A stretch of 64,000 nt of DNA from Sinorhizobium mexicanum (lineage in GTDB: Bacteria; Pseudomonadota; Alphaproteobacteria; Rhizobiales; Rhizobiaceae), in NCBI RefSeq assembly GCF_013488225.1, contig NZ_CP041238.1:2877501-2941500 (forward strand). Reading direction: 5' to 3'. Position 1 is the stretch's first letter; each line of letters opens with the position of its first letter. The notes beneath the pieces were generated by a model, which worked only from the letters and a program-made list of their open reading frames with translations, made no database searches and was not told where the DNA came from. Shown here in pieces: positions 1-8,478 of this stretch. The position numbers and the translations under genes were made by a program.

Positions 1-1278
1 CTCGACATCCTGCGCGACATCATTCCCGATGCGAAGAAGGCCTTCAAGGGCGGCGAATCCGGGCTGATGCGCCGTCAGAACGAGAAGAGTTCAATCACCG
101 TCGATACCCCGGTGCCCTACCGGATCGCCGATCTGCTGGCGATGATCGATGAGCGCATCGGCCGTCTGGAGGGCAGGACGGACAAGCCGCACCTGCGCTC
201 GCTCAAGATCAAGATCATCTCGGCGATCAACGATCCGCGCTACCATTTCATGTTCTCGTCGAACACGATCCAGGACACGATCCAGGACACGATCGCCAAG
301 ATCTTCCGCATTCCGGGCGAAGGCAAGCCGATCGCCACCTTTGAGCTCGCTGGGATTCCTTCGGAAGTCGTCAACTCGGTCGCCTCGGTGCTCTGCCGCA
401 TGGCCTTCGAAATCGGGCTCTGGAGCGACGGCGGCATCCACATGCTGGTCGTTTGCGAAGAGGCGCACCGCTACGTGCCGGCCGATGCCTCGCTCGGCTT
501 CCTGCCGACCCGCCAGGCGATCGCGCGCATCGCCAAGGAAGGCCGCAAATACGGCGTCTCGCTCGGCATCATCACGCAACGCCCGGGCGAGCTCGACCCA
601 ACAATCCTGTCTCAATGCTCGACCGTCTTCGCCATGCGGCTTGCCAATGATCGCGACCAGGAGATCATCCGCTCGGCGATCTCGAATTCGTCGATCTCCA
701 CCACCAGTTTCATCTCCTCGATCGGCAATGGCGAAGCGATCGCCTTCGGCGAGGCGGTCGCCGTCCCGATGCGCATGCGCTTCACCCGCGTCGACGACCG
801 GCGCCTGCCGCGTGCCCACGGCATCACCGACAACGTGGACGACGACGACGCGCCTAGCGTCGACTTGCGATCGATCGTCAGCCGGATGCGGGCGGTCGCC
901 GGGCCGGACATTTCAAACTTCCAGCAGAGCTATCTGGCAGCGCAGACCGTCAAGGCGTCGACCTTTGAGGACGACGAACCCATTGAGGACGCCGCCCGCG
1001 GCGCCGATCTGCCATCTGAGGCTGAAGCCTGGCACGAGCCGGAGTTCGAGCCTTACCGGCCGGACATGCTTCCACGCCCGGACCCGGTCAACCCGCAGCT
1101 CGAGCGTTTCAACCAGATCCGTGAGCAGATCCTCTCCGGCCAGGCCGAAAGGGAAGGCAGTCCCAGACCACAGGCACCGGATCCGCGCCTCGCGCACCCC
1201 ACCACCGAGCCGCGCCGCGAGGGCTCGCTGCGCGAAAGCCTGCTCAAGCGCCCGCTCGGCAGCCTCATCCGCAAATAG
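1..1278 (+). CDS. HerA-type DUF87 ATPase (5' end outside window)
   Basis: The reading frame is open from the first base, so the N-terminus, including the Walker A region, lies upstream of the window. What remains looks like the second half of a HerA/FtsK-superfamily ATPase of the DUF87 group. It has a Walker B-like stretch LVVCEEAHRY followed by GIITQRPGELDP and QCSTVFAMRLAN, typical of HerA-like hexameric DNA translocases. The last 130 or so residues are acidic and proline-rich and look disordered. The family usually pumps DNA or acts with a nuclease in end processing. No NurA-like nuclease is visible here, and the next gene starts 171 bp downstream, so a shared operon is not certain. Family assignment is good; the cellular role is unknown. 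Confidence 0.8.
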   Translation, partial: LDILRDIIPDAKKAFKGGESGLMRRQNEKSSITVDTPVPYRIADLLAMIDERIGRLEGRTDKPHLRSLKIKIISAINDPRYHFMFSSNTIQDTIQDTIAKIFRIPGEGKPIATFELAGIPSEVVNSVASVLCRMAFEIGLWSDGGIHMLVVCEEAHRYVPADASLGFLPTRQAIARIAKEGRKYGVSLGIITQRPGELDPTILSQCSTVFAMRLANDRDQEIIRSAISNSSISTTSFISSIGNGEAIAFGEAVAVPMRMRFTRVDDRRLPRAHGITDNVDDDDAPSVDLRSIVSRMRAVAGPDISNFQQSYLAAQTVKASTFEDDEPIEDAARGADLPSEAEAWHEPEFEPYRPDMLPRPDPVNPQLERFNQIREQILSGQAEREGSPRPQAPDPRLAHPTTEPRREGSLRESLLKRPLGSLIRK

Positions 1279-1449
1279 AGTCGCGAACGCAACGCGGCTC
1301 TTCGGCAAATCGTCCATCCGTGTTTGCAATCGTGAGTTGACATTCCTGTCACGCGGACGAATCCTTCCTGCTGCAATATCGAGGCGACCGAACTTCAAGG
1401 AATGCAGAGACTGGACAGGAAGTAGCGACGGCAATTTCGGGAGGAGCAG

Positions 1450-3585
1450 ATGTCCGTTTTGTCGACCATGCCTCCGCGCAAGCTCCGAATCTTCGCCTTC
1501 GATCCGAGCATGGGGCGGCGACACGAAACGCTGCCGCTCAACGAGGTCATCGTTTCGATCCCTTGGGAAATGGACAAGCTCGACCCCGGCGTGCCGTTCG
1601 TCGGTCCTGTCGGGGAATATGTCGAGGTGATCGACTTCGACCCGTCGCTCGATCTCGTCTACGCGCCGGTCAACCTGCATGATCCGAGCCTGCTTGCCGA
1701 CAATGGCCTCAGGCCCGCGGAATGGAACCCGCAATTCCACCAGCAGATGACCTATGCGGTAGCGATGAACACCATCGTCAATTTCGAGATTGCCCTCGGC
1801 CGGGTCGCGCTCTGGGCGCCGCGCGACCGCGACGAGCAAGGCCGGTGGATCAATCCGCAATATGTCCAGCGCCTGCGCATCTATCCGCACGCGCTTCGTG
1901 ACGCCAACGCCTATTACAGCCCCGAAAAGAAGGCGCTCCTCTTCGGCTATTTCGCGGCCGGCGAAGGCCAGTCGGGCGCACCCGCCGGAACGATCATATT
2001 CACCTGCCTCTCCCACGACATCATCGGCCATGAGACCTCCCACGCGCTGCTCGACGGCATGCATCCGCGCTTCAGCGAGGCAACCAATCCGGACGTGCTC
2101 GCTCTGCACGAGGCTTTCGCGGACATCGTCGCGATCTTCCAGCATTTCTCCCATCCGGACGTGTTGAAGGACCAGATCGCCCGCACGCGCGGCGACCTCG
2201 AGAGCCAGAACCTCCTCGGCCAGCTCGCCCAGGAATTCGGCCAGGTCCTCGGCCGCGGAACGGCGCTGCGCGACGCGCTCGGCGGCTGGAAGGACGGGGT
2301 CTGGCGGGCGCACGAGCCCAATCCGAGGCTTCTGCGCGAGACGGAGGAAGTGCATGACCGCGGCGCCATTCTGGTTGCCGCCGTATTCCGGGCGTTCCTG
2401 TCGATTTATCGCGCGCGCATATCCGACCTGCTGCGCATCGCGTCGAGCGGCACGGGAATCCTGCCGGCGGGTGCGCTGCATCCCGATCTCGTCAACCGGC
2501 TGGCGCAGGACGCGTCGAAATCGGCCCGGCACATCCTGCAGATGTGCATTCGCGCGCTCGACTATTGCCCGCCCGTCGACGTCACCTTCGGCGACTACCT
2601 GCGCGCGATCATGACCGCCGACCGCGATCTCTACCCCGAGGACGAGCACAACTATCGCGTCGCGGTGATGGAGGCCTTCCTGGCCTGGGGCATCGTTCCG
2701 CGCGATATGCCGATCGTCTCCGTCCAGACGCTGCTCTGGCCGACGATGGCCGAAGCAGCAGCCGATTACAAAGCCGTCTTTCCCAGACTGAGCGATCTCA
2801 AAGGTGATGTCGCCTATCTGCTTTCACGCCCGCTCGAAATGATCGACGAGCTCAAGAGCCGGAGCGACTTCCACGACAGCGAGGGCCAGACGTTCCTGGA
2901 CGGCCTGGACCGCACCGCCCAGGAGATCTTCAACGAGTTGAACAAGGCGATGGGCAACCGCCTGCCGGAGACCGCCAAGCGGTCGAAATCGTCGCTCCGG
3001 GAAATTCTCGGACGCAATCTCCTCGAGCTCGGGCTCGAGGCCGACCGGAAGGTCGAATGGTTGGCGCGCGACCTCTACGGACGGCTGTTCTGGGGGCTCA
3101 TCACCGAGGCCAAGAATGCGCCGCTTCGCGACATCATCCGCATCCGCACGGATGCCGACGCGCCGGCGACGATCCGGCGCAGCAAGATCGTCAACGGCCC
3201 GGCGATCGAAGTGCACAGCGTCCGCATGGCCGCGCGCCGCGGCAACCGCGACCAGATGGAGCGCGAATATGTCGTCGAACTGACGCAGACCCGCCACGGT
3301 TACCTCGACCCGAAGAAGCAGGAGGCGGCGGACAAGGGCAAGCCGCCGAAAGGTCCCCACGATTTCTATTTTCGCCGCGGCTGCACGCTGCTTATCGATG
3401 CCGAGACCTTCGAGATCCGGCGGGTCATCCGCACGCCCGGCGACATCTGCGACGACGCGGAGCTCGAAAGAATGCGCGCATACCTGACCAGGCAGGCGCG
3501 GAGCCGGGAAAACGCCTTCACCGCCCGCGGGAGCAAACCCGTTCGACCGGAGATTTTCGCCCATCTTCACCGACAGGGGAGCTAG
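1450..3585 (+). CDS. Cytoplasmic HExxH (gluzincin-like) metalloprotease
   Basis: A 711-residue protein without a signal peptide or membrane segment. Residues 194-198 read HETSH, a zinc-binding HExxH motif. An EAFAD motif follows at about 221-225, where gluzincins such as thermolysin (M4) carry the third zinc ligand. The protein is therefore probably a zinc metallopeptidase related to the M4/M36 clan, although the flanking sequence is not a standard thermolysin. The N-terminal 190 and C-terminal 400 residues match nothing I can name. A good ribosome binding site (GGGAGGAG) precedes the ATG at 1450. The stop codon lies 9 bp before the next ORF, and the second gene's Shine-Dalgarno overlaps this stop, so the two are translationally linked. 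Substrate and role are unknown. Confidence 0.75.
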   Translation: MSVLSTMPPRKLRIFAFDPSMGRRHETLPLNEVIVSIPWEMDKLDPGVPFVGPVGEYVEVIDFDPSLDLVYAPVNLHDPSLLADNGLRPAEWNPQFHQQMTYAVAMNTIVNFEIALGRVALWAPRDRDEQGRWINPQYVQRLRIYPHALRDANAYYSPEKKALLFGYFAAGEGQSGAPAGTIIFTCLSHDIIGHETSHALLDGMHPRFSEATNPDVLALHEAFADIVAIFQHFSHPDVLKDQIARTRGDLESQNLLGQLAQEFGQVLGRGTALRDALGGWKDGVWRAHEPNPRLLRETEEVHDRGAILVAAVFRAFLSIYRARISDLLRIASSGTGILPAGALHPDLVNRLAQDASKSARHILQMCIRALDYCPPVDVTFGDYLRAIMTADRDLYPEDEHNYRVAVMEAFLAWGIVPRDMPIVSVQTLLWPTMAEAAADYKAVFPRLSDLKGDVAYLLSRPLEMIDELKSRSDFHDSEGQTFLDGLDRTAQEIFNELNKAMGNRLPETAKRSKSSLREILGRNLLELGLEADRKVEWLARDLYGRLFWGLITEAKNAPLRDIIRIRTDADAPATIRRSKIVNGPAIEVHSVRMAARRGNRDQMEREYVVELTQTRHGYLDPKKQEAADKGKPPKGPHDFYFRRGCTLLIDAETFEIRRVIRTPGDICDDAELERMRAYLTRQARSRENAFTARGSKPVRPEIFAHLHRQGS

Positions 3586-3594
3586 GAGGAGCCG

Positions 3595-5139
3595 ATGCCC
3601 AGAATGGAGGCGCCCGAGTCCGGTGTCACGGTGCGCATGTATCGGCAGGGGCATGGCGACTGCTTTCTGCTGGCGACGCGCAAGGTAGACGGCAGCGCCT
3701 TTTACATGCTGATCGACTGCGGCCTGTGGACGAACTCCGAGATCAAGCCCGAACAGACGATCGACAAGGTGGTCGCCGACATCGGCGAAGCGACCGGAAA
3801 CCGGCTGGATGTCGTGCTGGTGACCCATGAGCATATGGATCATGTCAATGGTTTCGCGGCGAAGGACCCCACGACGAGAAAGCCATGCTTCGATCCGATC
3901 GCGATCGGCGAGCTCTGGCTGGCATGGACGGAGGACGATGATGATGCGTTTGCCAACAGTCTGCGCGAACGCTTCCACGACACGCTGCTCGCCCTGATGG
4001 GCGCCGACGAACGGCTCGATCGTGCCGGCTTCGGTGTCCATTCTCCGAACCGCACGATGCTGCGCGATCTCCTGTCCTTCGAGACAGGGGAGGATGCCGC
4101 CGACGGGCTCCGGGAACGCTTCAGGGAAATCAAGCGGCGCCACCCGGCTCTGTCGGCGCGAAAGCAGGGCGCGCTCGCCATCGAAGGGATCACCAACAAG
4201 CGCGCCATCAAATATCTGCGCGACCGGATCGCCGGCGACCCGGTTGTCCTTCGGCCCGATCACGATCCTTACGGATTGCCGGGCGTCGATGGGGTGCGCG
4301 TCTACGCGCTTGGGCCGCCACGCGATGTCGAGCTGCTGCTGTCACTGGAACCACAAGGCGAGGAAGAGTTCAGGCTGTCAGCCGATGGCGCGACATTGAG
4401 CCTGCTCGCGGCGACGCTCGACGGCGGCCCGGAAAACGCCAGCCGCACGTTCGACCCGCGCTTCGGCATTTCGCGCAAGGACGTCGAGCGGAGCCACGAT
4501 GCGTTCCTGAAAGCGTTCTTCGTCGACCACTATGGCGTCAAGGGCAAGCGCGCTGCCGAGGCCTGGCGGCAGATCGACAACGACTGGCTCGATAGCGCGG
4601 AAACGCTGGCGCTCAGGCTGAACGACGAAGTGAACAACACGAGCCTCGTCATCGCGATCGAACTCCCGAGCACCGGCAAGGTGCTGCTCTTCACCGGCGA
4701 CGCCCAGCGCGGCAACTGGATCTCCTGGGCGCCGCTCAAATGGAGCGTCGACGGCCGAACCGTCACGGCGCGCGACCTCCTCGGCCGGACGGTCCTTTAC
4801 AAGGTCGGCCATCACGGCAGCCACAATGCCACGCTCGACGGAAGCGTGGGGGCGGCCTATGCCAACCTTTCCTGGCTGGCAAGCAACGCCTTCCAGGACG
4901 AATTCGTGGCGATGATCCCCGCCAATACACCCTGGGCGGCGCACAAGGATAAGCCGTGGGAGCATCCGCTCCGCTTCATCGAGGAGAGGCTCATGCAGAA
5001 GGCCCGCGGTCGCGTCTTCCGCAGCGATGTCGACCATGTCGCTAAGCCCGGTGACATCGGCGCCGACGAGTGGCAAAAATTCAAGCGGATCGAGACCGAC
5101 CTCTTCTTTGAATACACCGTCACCGACAGTCCGACGTGA
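3595..5139 (+). CDS. ComEC/Rec2-type metallo-beta-lactamase-fold hydrolase
   Basis: A 514-residue metallo-beta-lactamase-fold protein. THEHMDH (His78, His80, Asp82, His83) is the canonical HxHxDH metal site. TGD (Asp369) and GHHGSH (His406/His407) follow as in ComEC/Rec2-like soluble hydrolases, but none of the ComEC membrane segments is present. A roughly 280-residue insertion separates the first metal motif from the later ones and is longer than in simple family members. There is no signal peptide, so it should be cytoplasmic. The start at 3595 has an AGGAGG site that overlaps the stop of the metalloprotease gene, which makes a protease plus MBL operon. Likely activity is a nuclease or phosphodiesterase, inferred from the fold only. 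Confidence 0.8.
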   Translation: MPRMEAPESGVTVRMYRQGHGDCFLLATRKVDGSAFYMLIDCGLWTNSEIKPEQTIDKVVADIGEATGNRLDVVLVTHEHMDHVNGFAAKDPTTRKPCFDPIAIGELWLAWTEDDDDAFANSLRERFHDTLLALMGADERLDRAGFGVHSPNRTMLRDLLSFETGEDAADGLRERFREIKRRHPALSARKQGALAIEGITNKRAIKYLRDRIAGDPVVLRPDHDPYGLPGVDGVRVYALGPPRDVELLLSLEPQGEEEFRLSADGATLSLLAATLDGGPENASRTFDPRFGISRKDVERSHDAFLKAFFVDHYGVKGKRAAEAWRQIDNDWLDSAETLALRLNDEVNNTSLVIAIELPSTGKVLLFTGDAQRGNWISWAPLKWSVDGRTVTARDLLGRTVLYKVGHHGSHNATLDGSVGAAYANLSWLASNAFQDEFVAMIPANTPWAAHKDKPWEHPLRFIEERLMQKARGRVFRSDVDHVAKPGDIGADEWQKFKRIETDLFFEYTVTDSPT

Positions 5140-5232
5140 GCGTTTGTGGGAACCCGCGGTAGGGCCTCCTGGATCCTTGCGCCTGCTCGAGCGTTCGTAG
5201 CGTAGCCCGGACGGAATTCGACGGAGGTTGTC

Positions 5233-5580
5233 ATGGACGACGCCCACGCTTGGGAAACGGAACAGAGGCTTTGGCTCGAAGGCCCGGACAGCTATCGGAA
5301 GCTGGTCGACAAGCAATGCATCATGGCGTTTCCTGCTCCGGTAGGCCTCATGCAGGGCGCCTCGATCATCGACAGCCTGGAGGGCGCGCCGCGATGGGAT
5401 CGTGTGGTCATCACCGACAGAACGATCGGCCGCCCGGCGCATGGCTGCGTGGTTCTAGGATATCGTGCCGAAGGTCATCGCGCGGATAGAAAGCCCTACG
5501 CCGCCTACTGCACCTCGACCTATTGCGATACCGGAGTGGGTTGGAAACTCGTGCAGCACCAGCAGACGGCAATCGAGTGA
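5233..5580 (+). CDS. DUF4440/NTF2-like protein
   Basis: A 115-residue protein with the compact alpha+beta pattern of DUF4440/NTF2-like proteins: an N-terminal helix (WETEQRLWLEGPDSYRKLVDKQCIMAF) and a C-terminal strand ending in GWKLVQHQQT, a typical ending for this fold. A GGAGG site lies about 6 bp before the ATG. It is 93 bp downstream of the MBL gene on the same strand and could be part of that operon, or independent. Members of this fold bind small molecules or act as isomerases; nothing in the sequence shows which. A second NTF2-like gene follows. Confidence 0.7.
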   Translation: MDDAHAWETEQRLWLEGPDSYRKLVDKQCIMAFPAPVGLMQGASIIDSLEGAPRWDRVVITDRTIGRPAHGCVVLGYRAEGHRADRKPYAAYCTSTYCDTGVGWKLVQHQQTAIE

Positions 5581-5606
5581 TGGGCCAGCACTGCCGGCAC
5601 GTCCTA

Positions 5607-5632
5607 GGAACCGCATGGCACGGGCGTGCGTT
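5607..5632 (+). promoter_or_regulatory. Candidate RpoE2/EcfG-type promoter
   Basis: GGAAC at 5607-5611 and TT at 5631-5632 are separated by 19 bases, matching the GGAAC-N18/19-TT consensus described for the general stress sigma factor RpoE2 of Sinorhizobium. It lies 40 bp before the ATG at 5672. Sequence match only. Confidence 0.4.
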
Positions 5633-5671
5633 TTCATCCAAGCTGTTTGAACAAAATTCAGGACCGGTATC

Positions 5672-6103
5672 ATGGAAGAGATCCTCCGGCGCTTCTTCGA
5701 GCGATACGAAACCATGGCCAATCGTGTGCTTGCCGCCGAAATGGATGTCGGCGAGACGACCTTCGCTTTCGCCTCCGAGTTCATCGCCGCTTCGCCCGCA
5801 GGCGTGCTTGCCGGCAAGAACGACGACAGCCTGAAGGTCTCGATGGCGAGGGGCTATGCCCGTTATCGCGCGATCGGCACCAAGGATTTGAAGATCCGCA
5901 ACACCACCATCACGCCGATCGATAACCAGCATTTCCTCGTCAGGATCGACTGGCGCTCCACCTACGACGTGCCGGACGGACCTGACATCACCATCGATTT
6001 CGAGGTCCACTATCTGGTCCAGGTCCGCAACGACGAGCCGAAGATCTTCGGGTGGATCAGCGGCGACGAGGAAGCCGTGTTGAAGGAACACGGCATCGGC
6101 TGA
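5672..6103 (+). CDS. NTF2-like/SnoaL-type protein
   Basis: A 143-residue protein of the nuclear transport factor 2-like superfamily. It has an N-terminal amphipathic helix, a central region with SMARGYARYRAIGTKDLKI, and alternating strands (HFLVRIDWRSTYD; ITIDFEVHYLVQV) ending in PKIFGWISGDEE. No catalytic residues can be assigned. The ATG at 5672 is chosen because it begins the conserved-looking helix and follows a candidate stress promoter by 40 bp; the Shine-Dalgarno is weak. It ends 8 bp before the convergent miaA stop. Function unknown; stress-induced expression is an inference from the promoter motif. Confidence 0.65.
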   Translation: MEEILRRFFERYETMANRVLAAEMDVGETTFAFASEFIAASPAGVLAGKNDDSLKVSMARGYARYRAIGTKDLKIRNTTITPIDNQHFLVRIDWRSTYDVPDGPDITIDFEVHYLVQVRNDEPKIFGWISGDEEAVLKEHGIG

Positions 6104-6111
6104 TCACCAAT

Positions 6112-7023
6112 TTACAGTAGGCGCTCCGGCCCTTCGATTCGCTGCCAGCTGTCGTCCAGTTGGTTGCGGAACCAGGTCATCTGGCGTTTGGCGTACTGCC
6201 TCGTAGCGGCGGCCCCGGTCGCGATCACCTCGGCCTCGCCGATCTCGCCCCTGAGCATTGCGGCGATCTGCTGGACGCCGATCGCCTTCATCACCGGCAT
6301 GTCGGGCGAGAGGTCGAGCGCAAGCAGAGCACGCACCTCGTCGACTGCCCCGCGCTCCAGCATGGCCTCGAAGCGGCGGTCGATCCGGCTGTGCAGAAGG
6401 GCACGATCCGGCAACACGACGATTTTTTGCGCCCTGTCGGGATCGACGATCATCGGGCCGCGATTCCGCTGGAAGAGGTGGATCGGCTTGCCGGCCGCTT
6501 GGATCACCTCGAGCGCGCGAACGATCCGCTGTCCGTCGCCCGGCCGCAATTCAGCGGCGGTTTTCGGGTCTCGTGCGGCAAGTTCCGCATGGAGCGCCTC
6601 CGCCCCCTCCTCCTTCAGCCGCGCGCGCAATGCATCACGGATCGTCGCCGGTATCTCCGGCATATCGGAAAGCCCGCCCGTCAGCGCCTTGAAATAAAGC
6701 CCGGTGCCGCCGACGAAGACCAGCACCCGGCCCTCTTCGCGCAACCGGGCGACAAGGGCCTCCGCCTCGCGCAGCCAGGCGCCGGTCGAGTAGGCCGCTC
6801 CAGCAGGCACATGGCCGTAGAGAAAATGCTCTACCCCGCCCATCTCCGCCTCGTCCGGCCGGGCAGTCAGGATCTTCAACGTGTCGTAGACCTGCATGCT
6901 GTCGGCGTTGATCACCGCGCCGCCGTGCCGGCGGGCGAGTTCCACCGCAAGCGCGGACTTGCCGCTGGCGGTTGGCCCGGTTATCAGGATCGCGTCCGTG
7001 TCTCTTTCAAGGTTCTTGATCAT
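6112..7023 (-). CDS. miaA: tRNA dimethylallyltransferase
   Basis: MiaA transfers a dimethylallyl group to N6 of A37 in tRNAs that read UNN codons. The P-loop GPTASGKSALAVEL lies near the N-terminus, followed by NADSMQVYDTLKILTARP, GGTGLYFKALTGGL and, late in the protein, TRQYAKRQMTWFRNQ, all hallmark MiaA segments. Length (about 303 aa) is normal. I place the start at the ATG at 7023; a TTG at 7050 would add nine residues. With this start, its ATG and the ATG of serB on the other strand share the tetramer CATG, so the two genes are divergent with overlapping start codons and each promoter must lie inside the other gene. Confidence 0.95.
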   Translation of the reverse strand: MIKNLERDTDAILITGPTASGKSALAVELARRHGGAVINADSMQVYDTLKILTARPDEAEMGGVEHFLYGHVPAGAAYSTGAWLREAEALVARLREEGRVLVFVGGTGLYFKALTGGLSDMPEIPATIRDALRARLKEEGAEALHAELAARDPKTAAELRPGDGQRIVRALEVIQAAGKPIHLFQRNRGPMIVDPDRAQKIVVLPDRALLHSRIDRRFEAMLERGAVDEVRALLALDLSPDMPVMKAIGVQQIAAMLRGEIGEAEVIATGAAATRQYAKRQMTWFRNQLDDSWQRIEGPERLL

Positions 7024-7909
7024 GGCTCTCGTTGCCACGCTTATCGCCAATCCGTCAAATCCTGTTCTGACGCCTGCGCTGGCGGAAGCGGCGGCGAGCG
7101 CCGTAAACGCATCCGGGGTCTACTGGCTGGCGGACGGCGTCGCCTGCGACATCGCGCTTACGGACGGCACCGATCCGGACGCCGCCGAGGTGCGGTTGCG
7201 CGCCGAGGTGAACGGCTTTCCGATCGACGTCGCGGTGCAGGATGCCGAAAGCCGTCGCAAGAAGTTCCTGATCGCCGACATGGATTCGACCATGATCGGC
7301 CAGGAATGCATCGACGAGCTTGCCGCCGAAGTGGGTCTCAAGGAAAAAGTTGCGGGGATCACCGCCCGCGCCATGAACGGCGAGATCGCCTTCGAGCCAG
7401 CGCTAATCGAGCGCGTGGCACTCTTGAAGGGCCTGCCCGGCAGCGTCATCGACGAGGTGATCGCCAAGCGGATCACGCTGACGCCGGGCGGCAAAGAGCT
7501 GATCGCGACCATGAAAGCCAAAGGCCACTACGCCGCCCTCGTTTCCGGTGGCTTCACCGTCTTCACCGGCCCGATCGCCGCAAAGCTCGGCTTTGACGAG
7601 AACCGCGCCAACGTGCTGATCGAGAAGGATGGCACGCTCACCGGCGAGGTCGCCCATCCGATCCTCGGCAAGCAGGCCAAGGTCGACGCGCTCATCGACA
7701 TCTCCGGCAGGCTCGGAATTTCGACCGCCGAGGTGATTGCCGTCGGTGACGGCGCCAACGACCTCGGCATGCTGCAGCTTGCCGGCACCGGCGTCGCGCT
7801 GCATGCAAAACCCGTGGTCGCCGAACAGGCGAAGATCCGCATCGACCACGGCGACCTGACGGCCCTTCTCTATCTCCAGGGCTATCGCAAGACGGATTTC
7901 GTGGCGTGA
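7022..7909 (+). CDS. serB: Phosphoserine phosphatase
   Basis: SerB catalyses the last step of serine synthesis, phosphoserine to serine. The HAD-family nucleophile motif DMDST lies in ADMDSTMIGQECIDELA, followed by LVSGGFTVFTGPIA (motif II) and GDGANDLGMLQLAGTGVALHAKP (motifs III/IV). The N-terminal 80 residues form the ACT-like regulatory part seen in long SerB proteins. The start MALVATLIANP at 7022 gives 295 residues, the usual rhizobial length; the frame is open further upstream but that part lies inside miaA. Its stop overlaps the GTG of the following acetyltransferase gene (GTGA), so those two are coupled. Confidence 0.95.
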   Translation: MALVATLIANPSNPVLTPALAEAAASAVNASGVYWLADGVACDIALTDGTDPDAAEVRLRAEVNGFPIDVAVQDAESRRKKFLIADMDSTMIGQECIDELAAEVGLKEKVAGITARAMNGEIAFEPALIERVALLKGLPGSVIDEVIAKRITLTPGGKELIATMKAKGHYAALVSGGFTVFTGPIAAKLGFDENRANVLIEKDGTLTGEVAHPILGKQAKVDALIDISGRLGISTAEVIAVGDGANDLGMLQLAGTGVALHAKPVVAEQAKIRIDHGDLTALLYLQGYRKTDFVA

Positions 7910-8478
7910 TCATCCGCCAGACCAGCAGGCTGTGCATTCGCGGTTGGAAGGAGAGCGATCGCGACCTCTTTGCCGAGATCAACAGCGATGCGAAGGTCAT
8001 GAAGTTCTTCCCCTTCCGCCGCAACCGCGCGGAATCGGACGCGCTGTTCGATCGGATCGGCCGCGGCATCAGCGAAACCGGCTTCGGCTTCTTTGCGCTC
8101 GCATTGCGCGACAGTGACCTCCCGATCGGTTTCTGCGGCCTGGCACTCACCGATCTGGAGCCGCATCTGCCGAACGGTACGATCGAAATCGGCTGGCGGC
8201 TCGCCCTGCCCTTCTGGGGCAAGGGCTATGTGACAGAGGCGGCGGCAGCGCTCCTCGACTACGGCTTCACCGAACGACGCCTCGGCGAAATCGTCTCCTT
8301 CGCCGTGCCCGCGAACACCCGCTCCACTGCGGTGATGAAGCGGCTCGGCATGCGGCCGGACCCCAACCGCGACTTCGACCACCCGTGCGTGCCCGATACG
8401 CATGCGCATCTGAAGCGCCACCTGCTTTACGCGATCACGGCGGATGATTGGGCGCGCGGCGTTTCGGCGCAGGGTTAG
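7906..8478 (+). CDS. GNAT N-acetyltransferase (RimJ/RimL-like)
   Basis: A 190-residue GNAT-family acyltransferase of the type annotated as ribosomal-protein-alanine acetyltransferase-like (Acetyltransf_3). The acetyl-CoA binding region lies in IEIGWRLALPFWGKGYVTEAAAALLDYGF, followed by VPANTRSTAVMKRLGM, typical for this group. The GTG start at 7906 overlaps the serB stop by 4 bp, implying co-translation with serB. The 3' end overlaps the convergent LysR gene by 4 bp (tail-to-tail stops). The substrate cannot be read from sequence. Confidence 0.85.
   Translation: MIIRQTSRLCIRGWKESDRDLFAEINSDAKVMKFFPFRRNRAESDALFDRIGRGISETGFGFFALALRDSDLPIGFCGLALTDLEPHLPNGTIEIGWRLALPFWGKGYVTEAAAALLDYGFTERRLGEIVSFAVPANTRSTAVMKRLGMRPDPNRDFDHPCVPDTHAHLKRHLLYAITADDWARGVSAQG

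Noticed and set aside
1277..1301. Hairpin AGAG-T-CGCG / CGCG-G-CTCT after the HerA-type gene as a terminator
   Set aside because: One mismatch in the stem and no T-tract; too weak to call.
1..5139. HerA-type ATPase plus protease plus MBL protein as one defence operon
   Set aside because: A 171-bp gap with its own leader separates the ATPase gene, and HerA-type ATPases of this kind are common in rhizobial chromosomes without such neighbours.
6160..7596. 478-codon plus-strand frame through miaA and serB
   Set aside because: Antisense to miaA, then out of frame with serB; no motifs.
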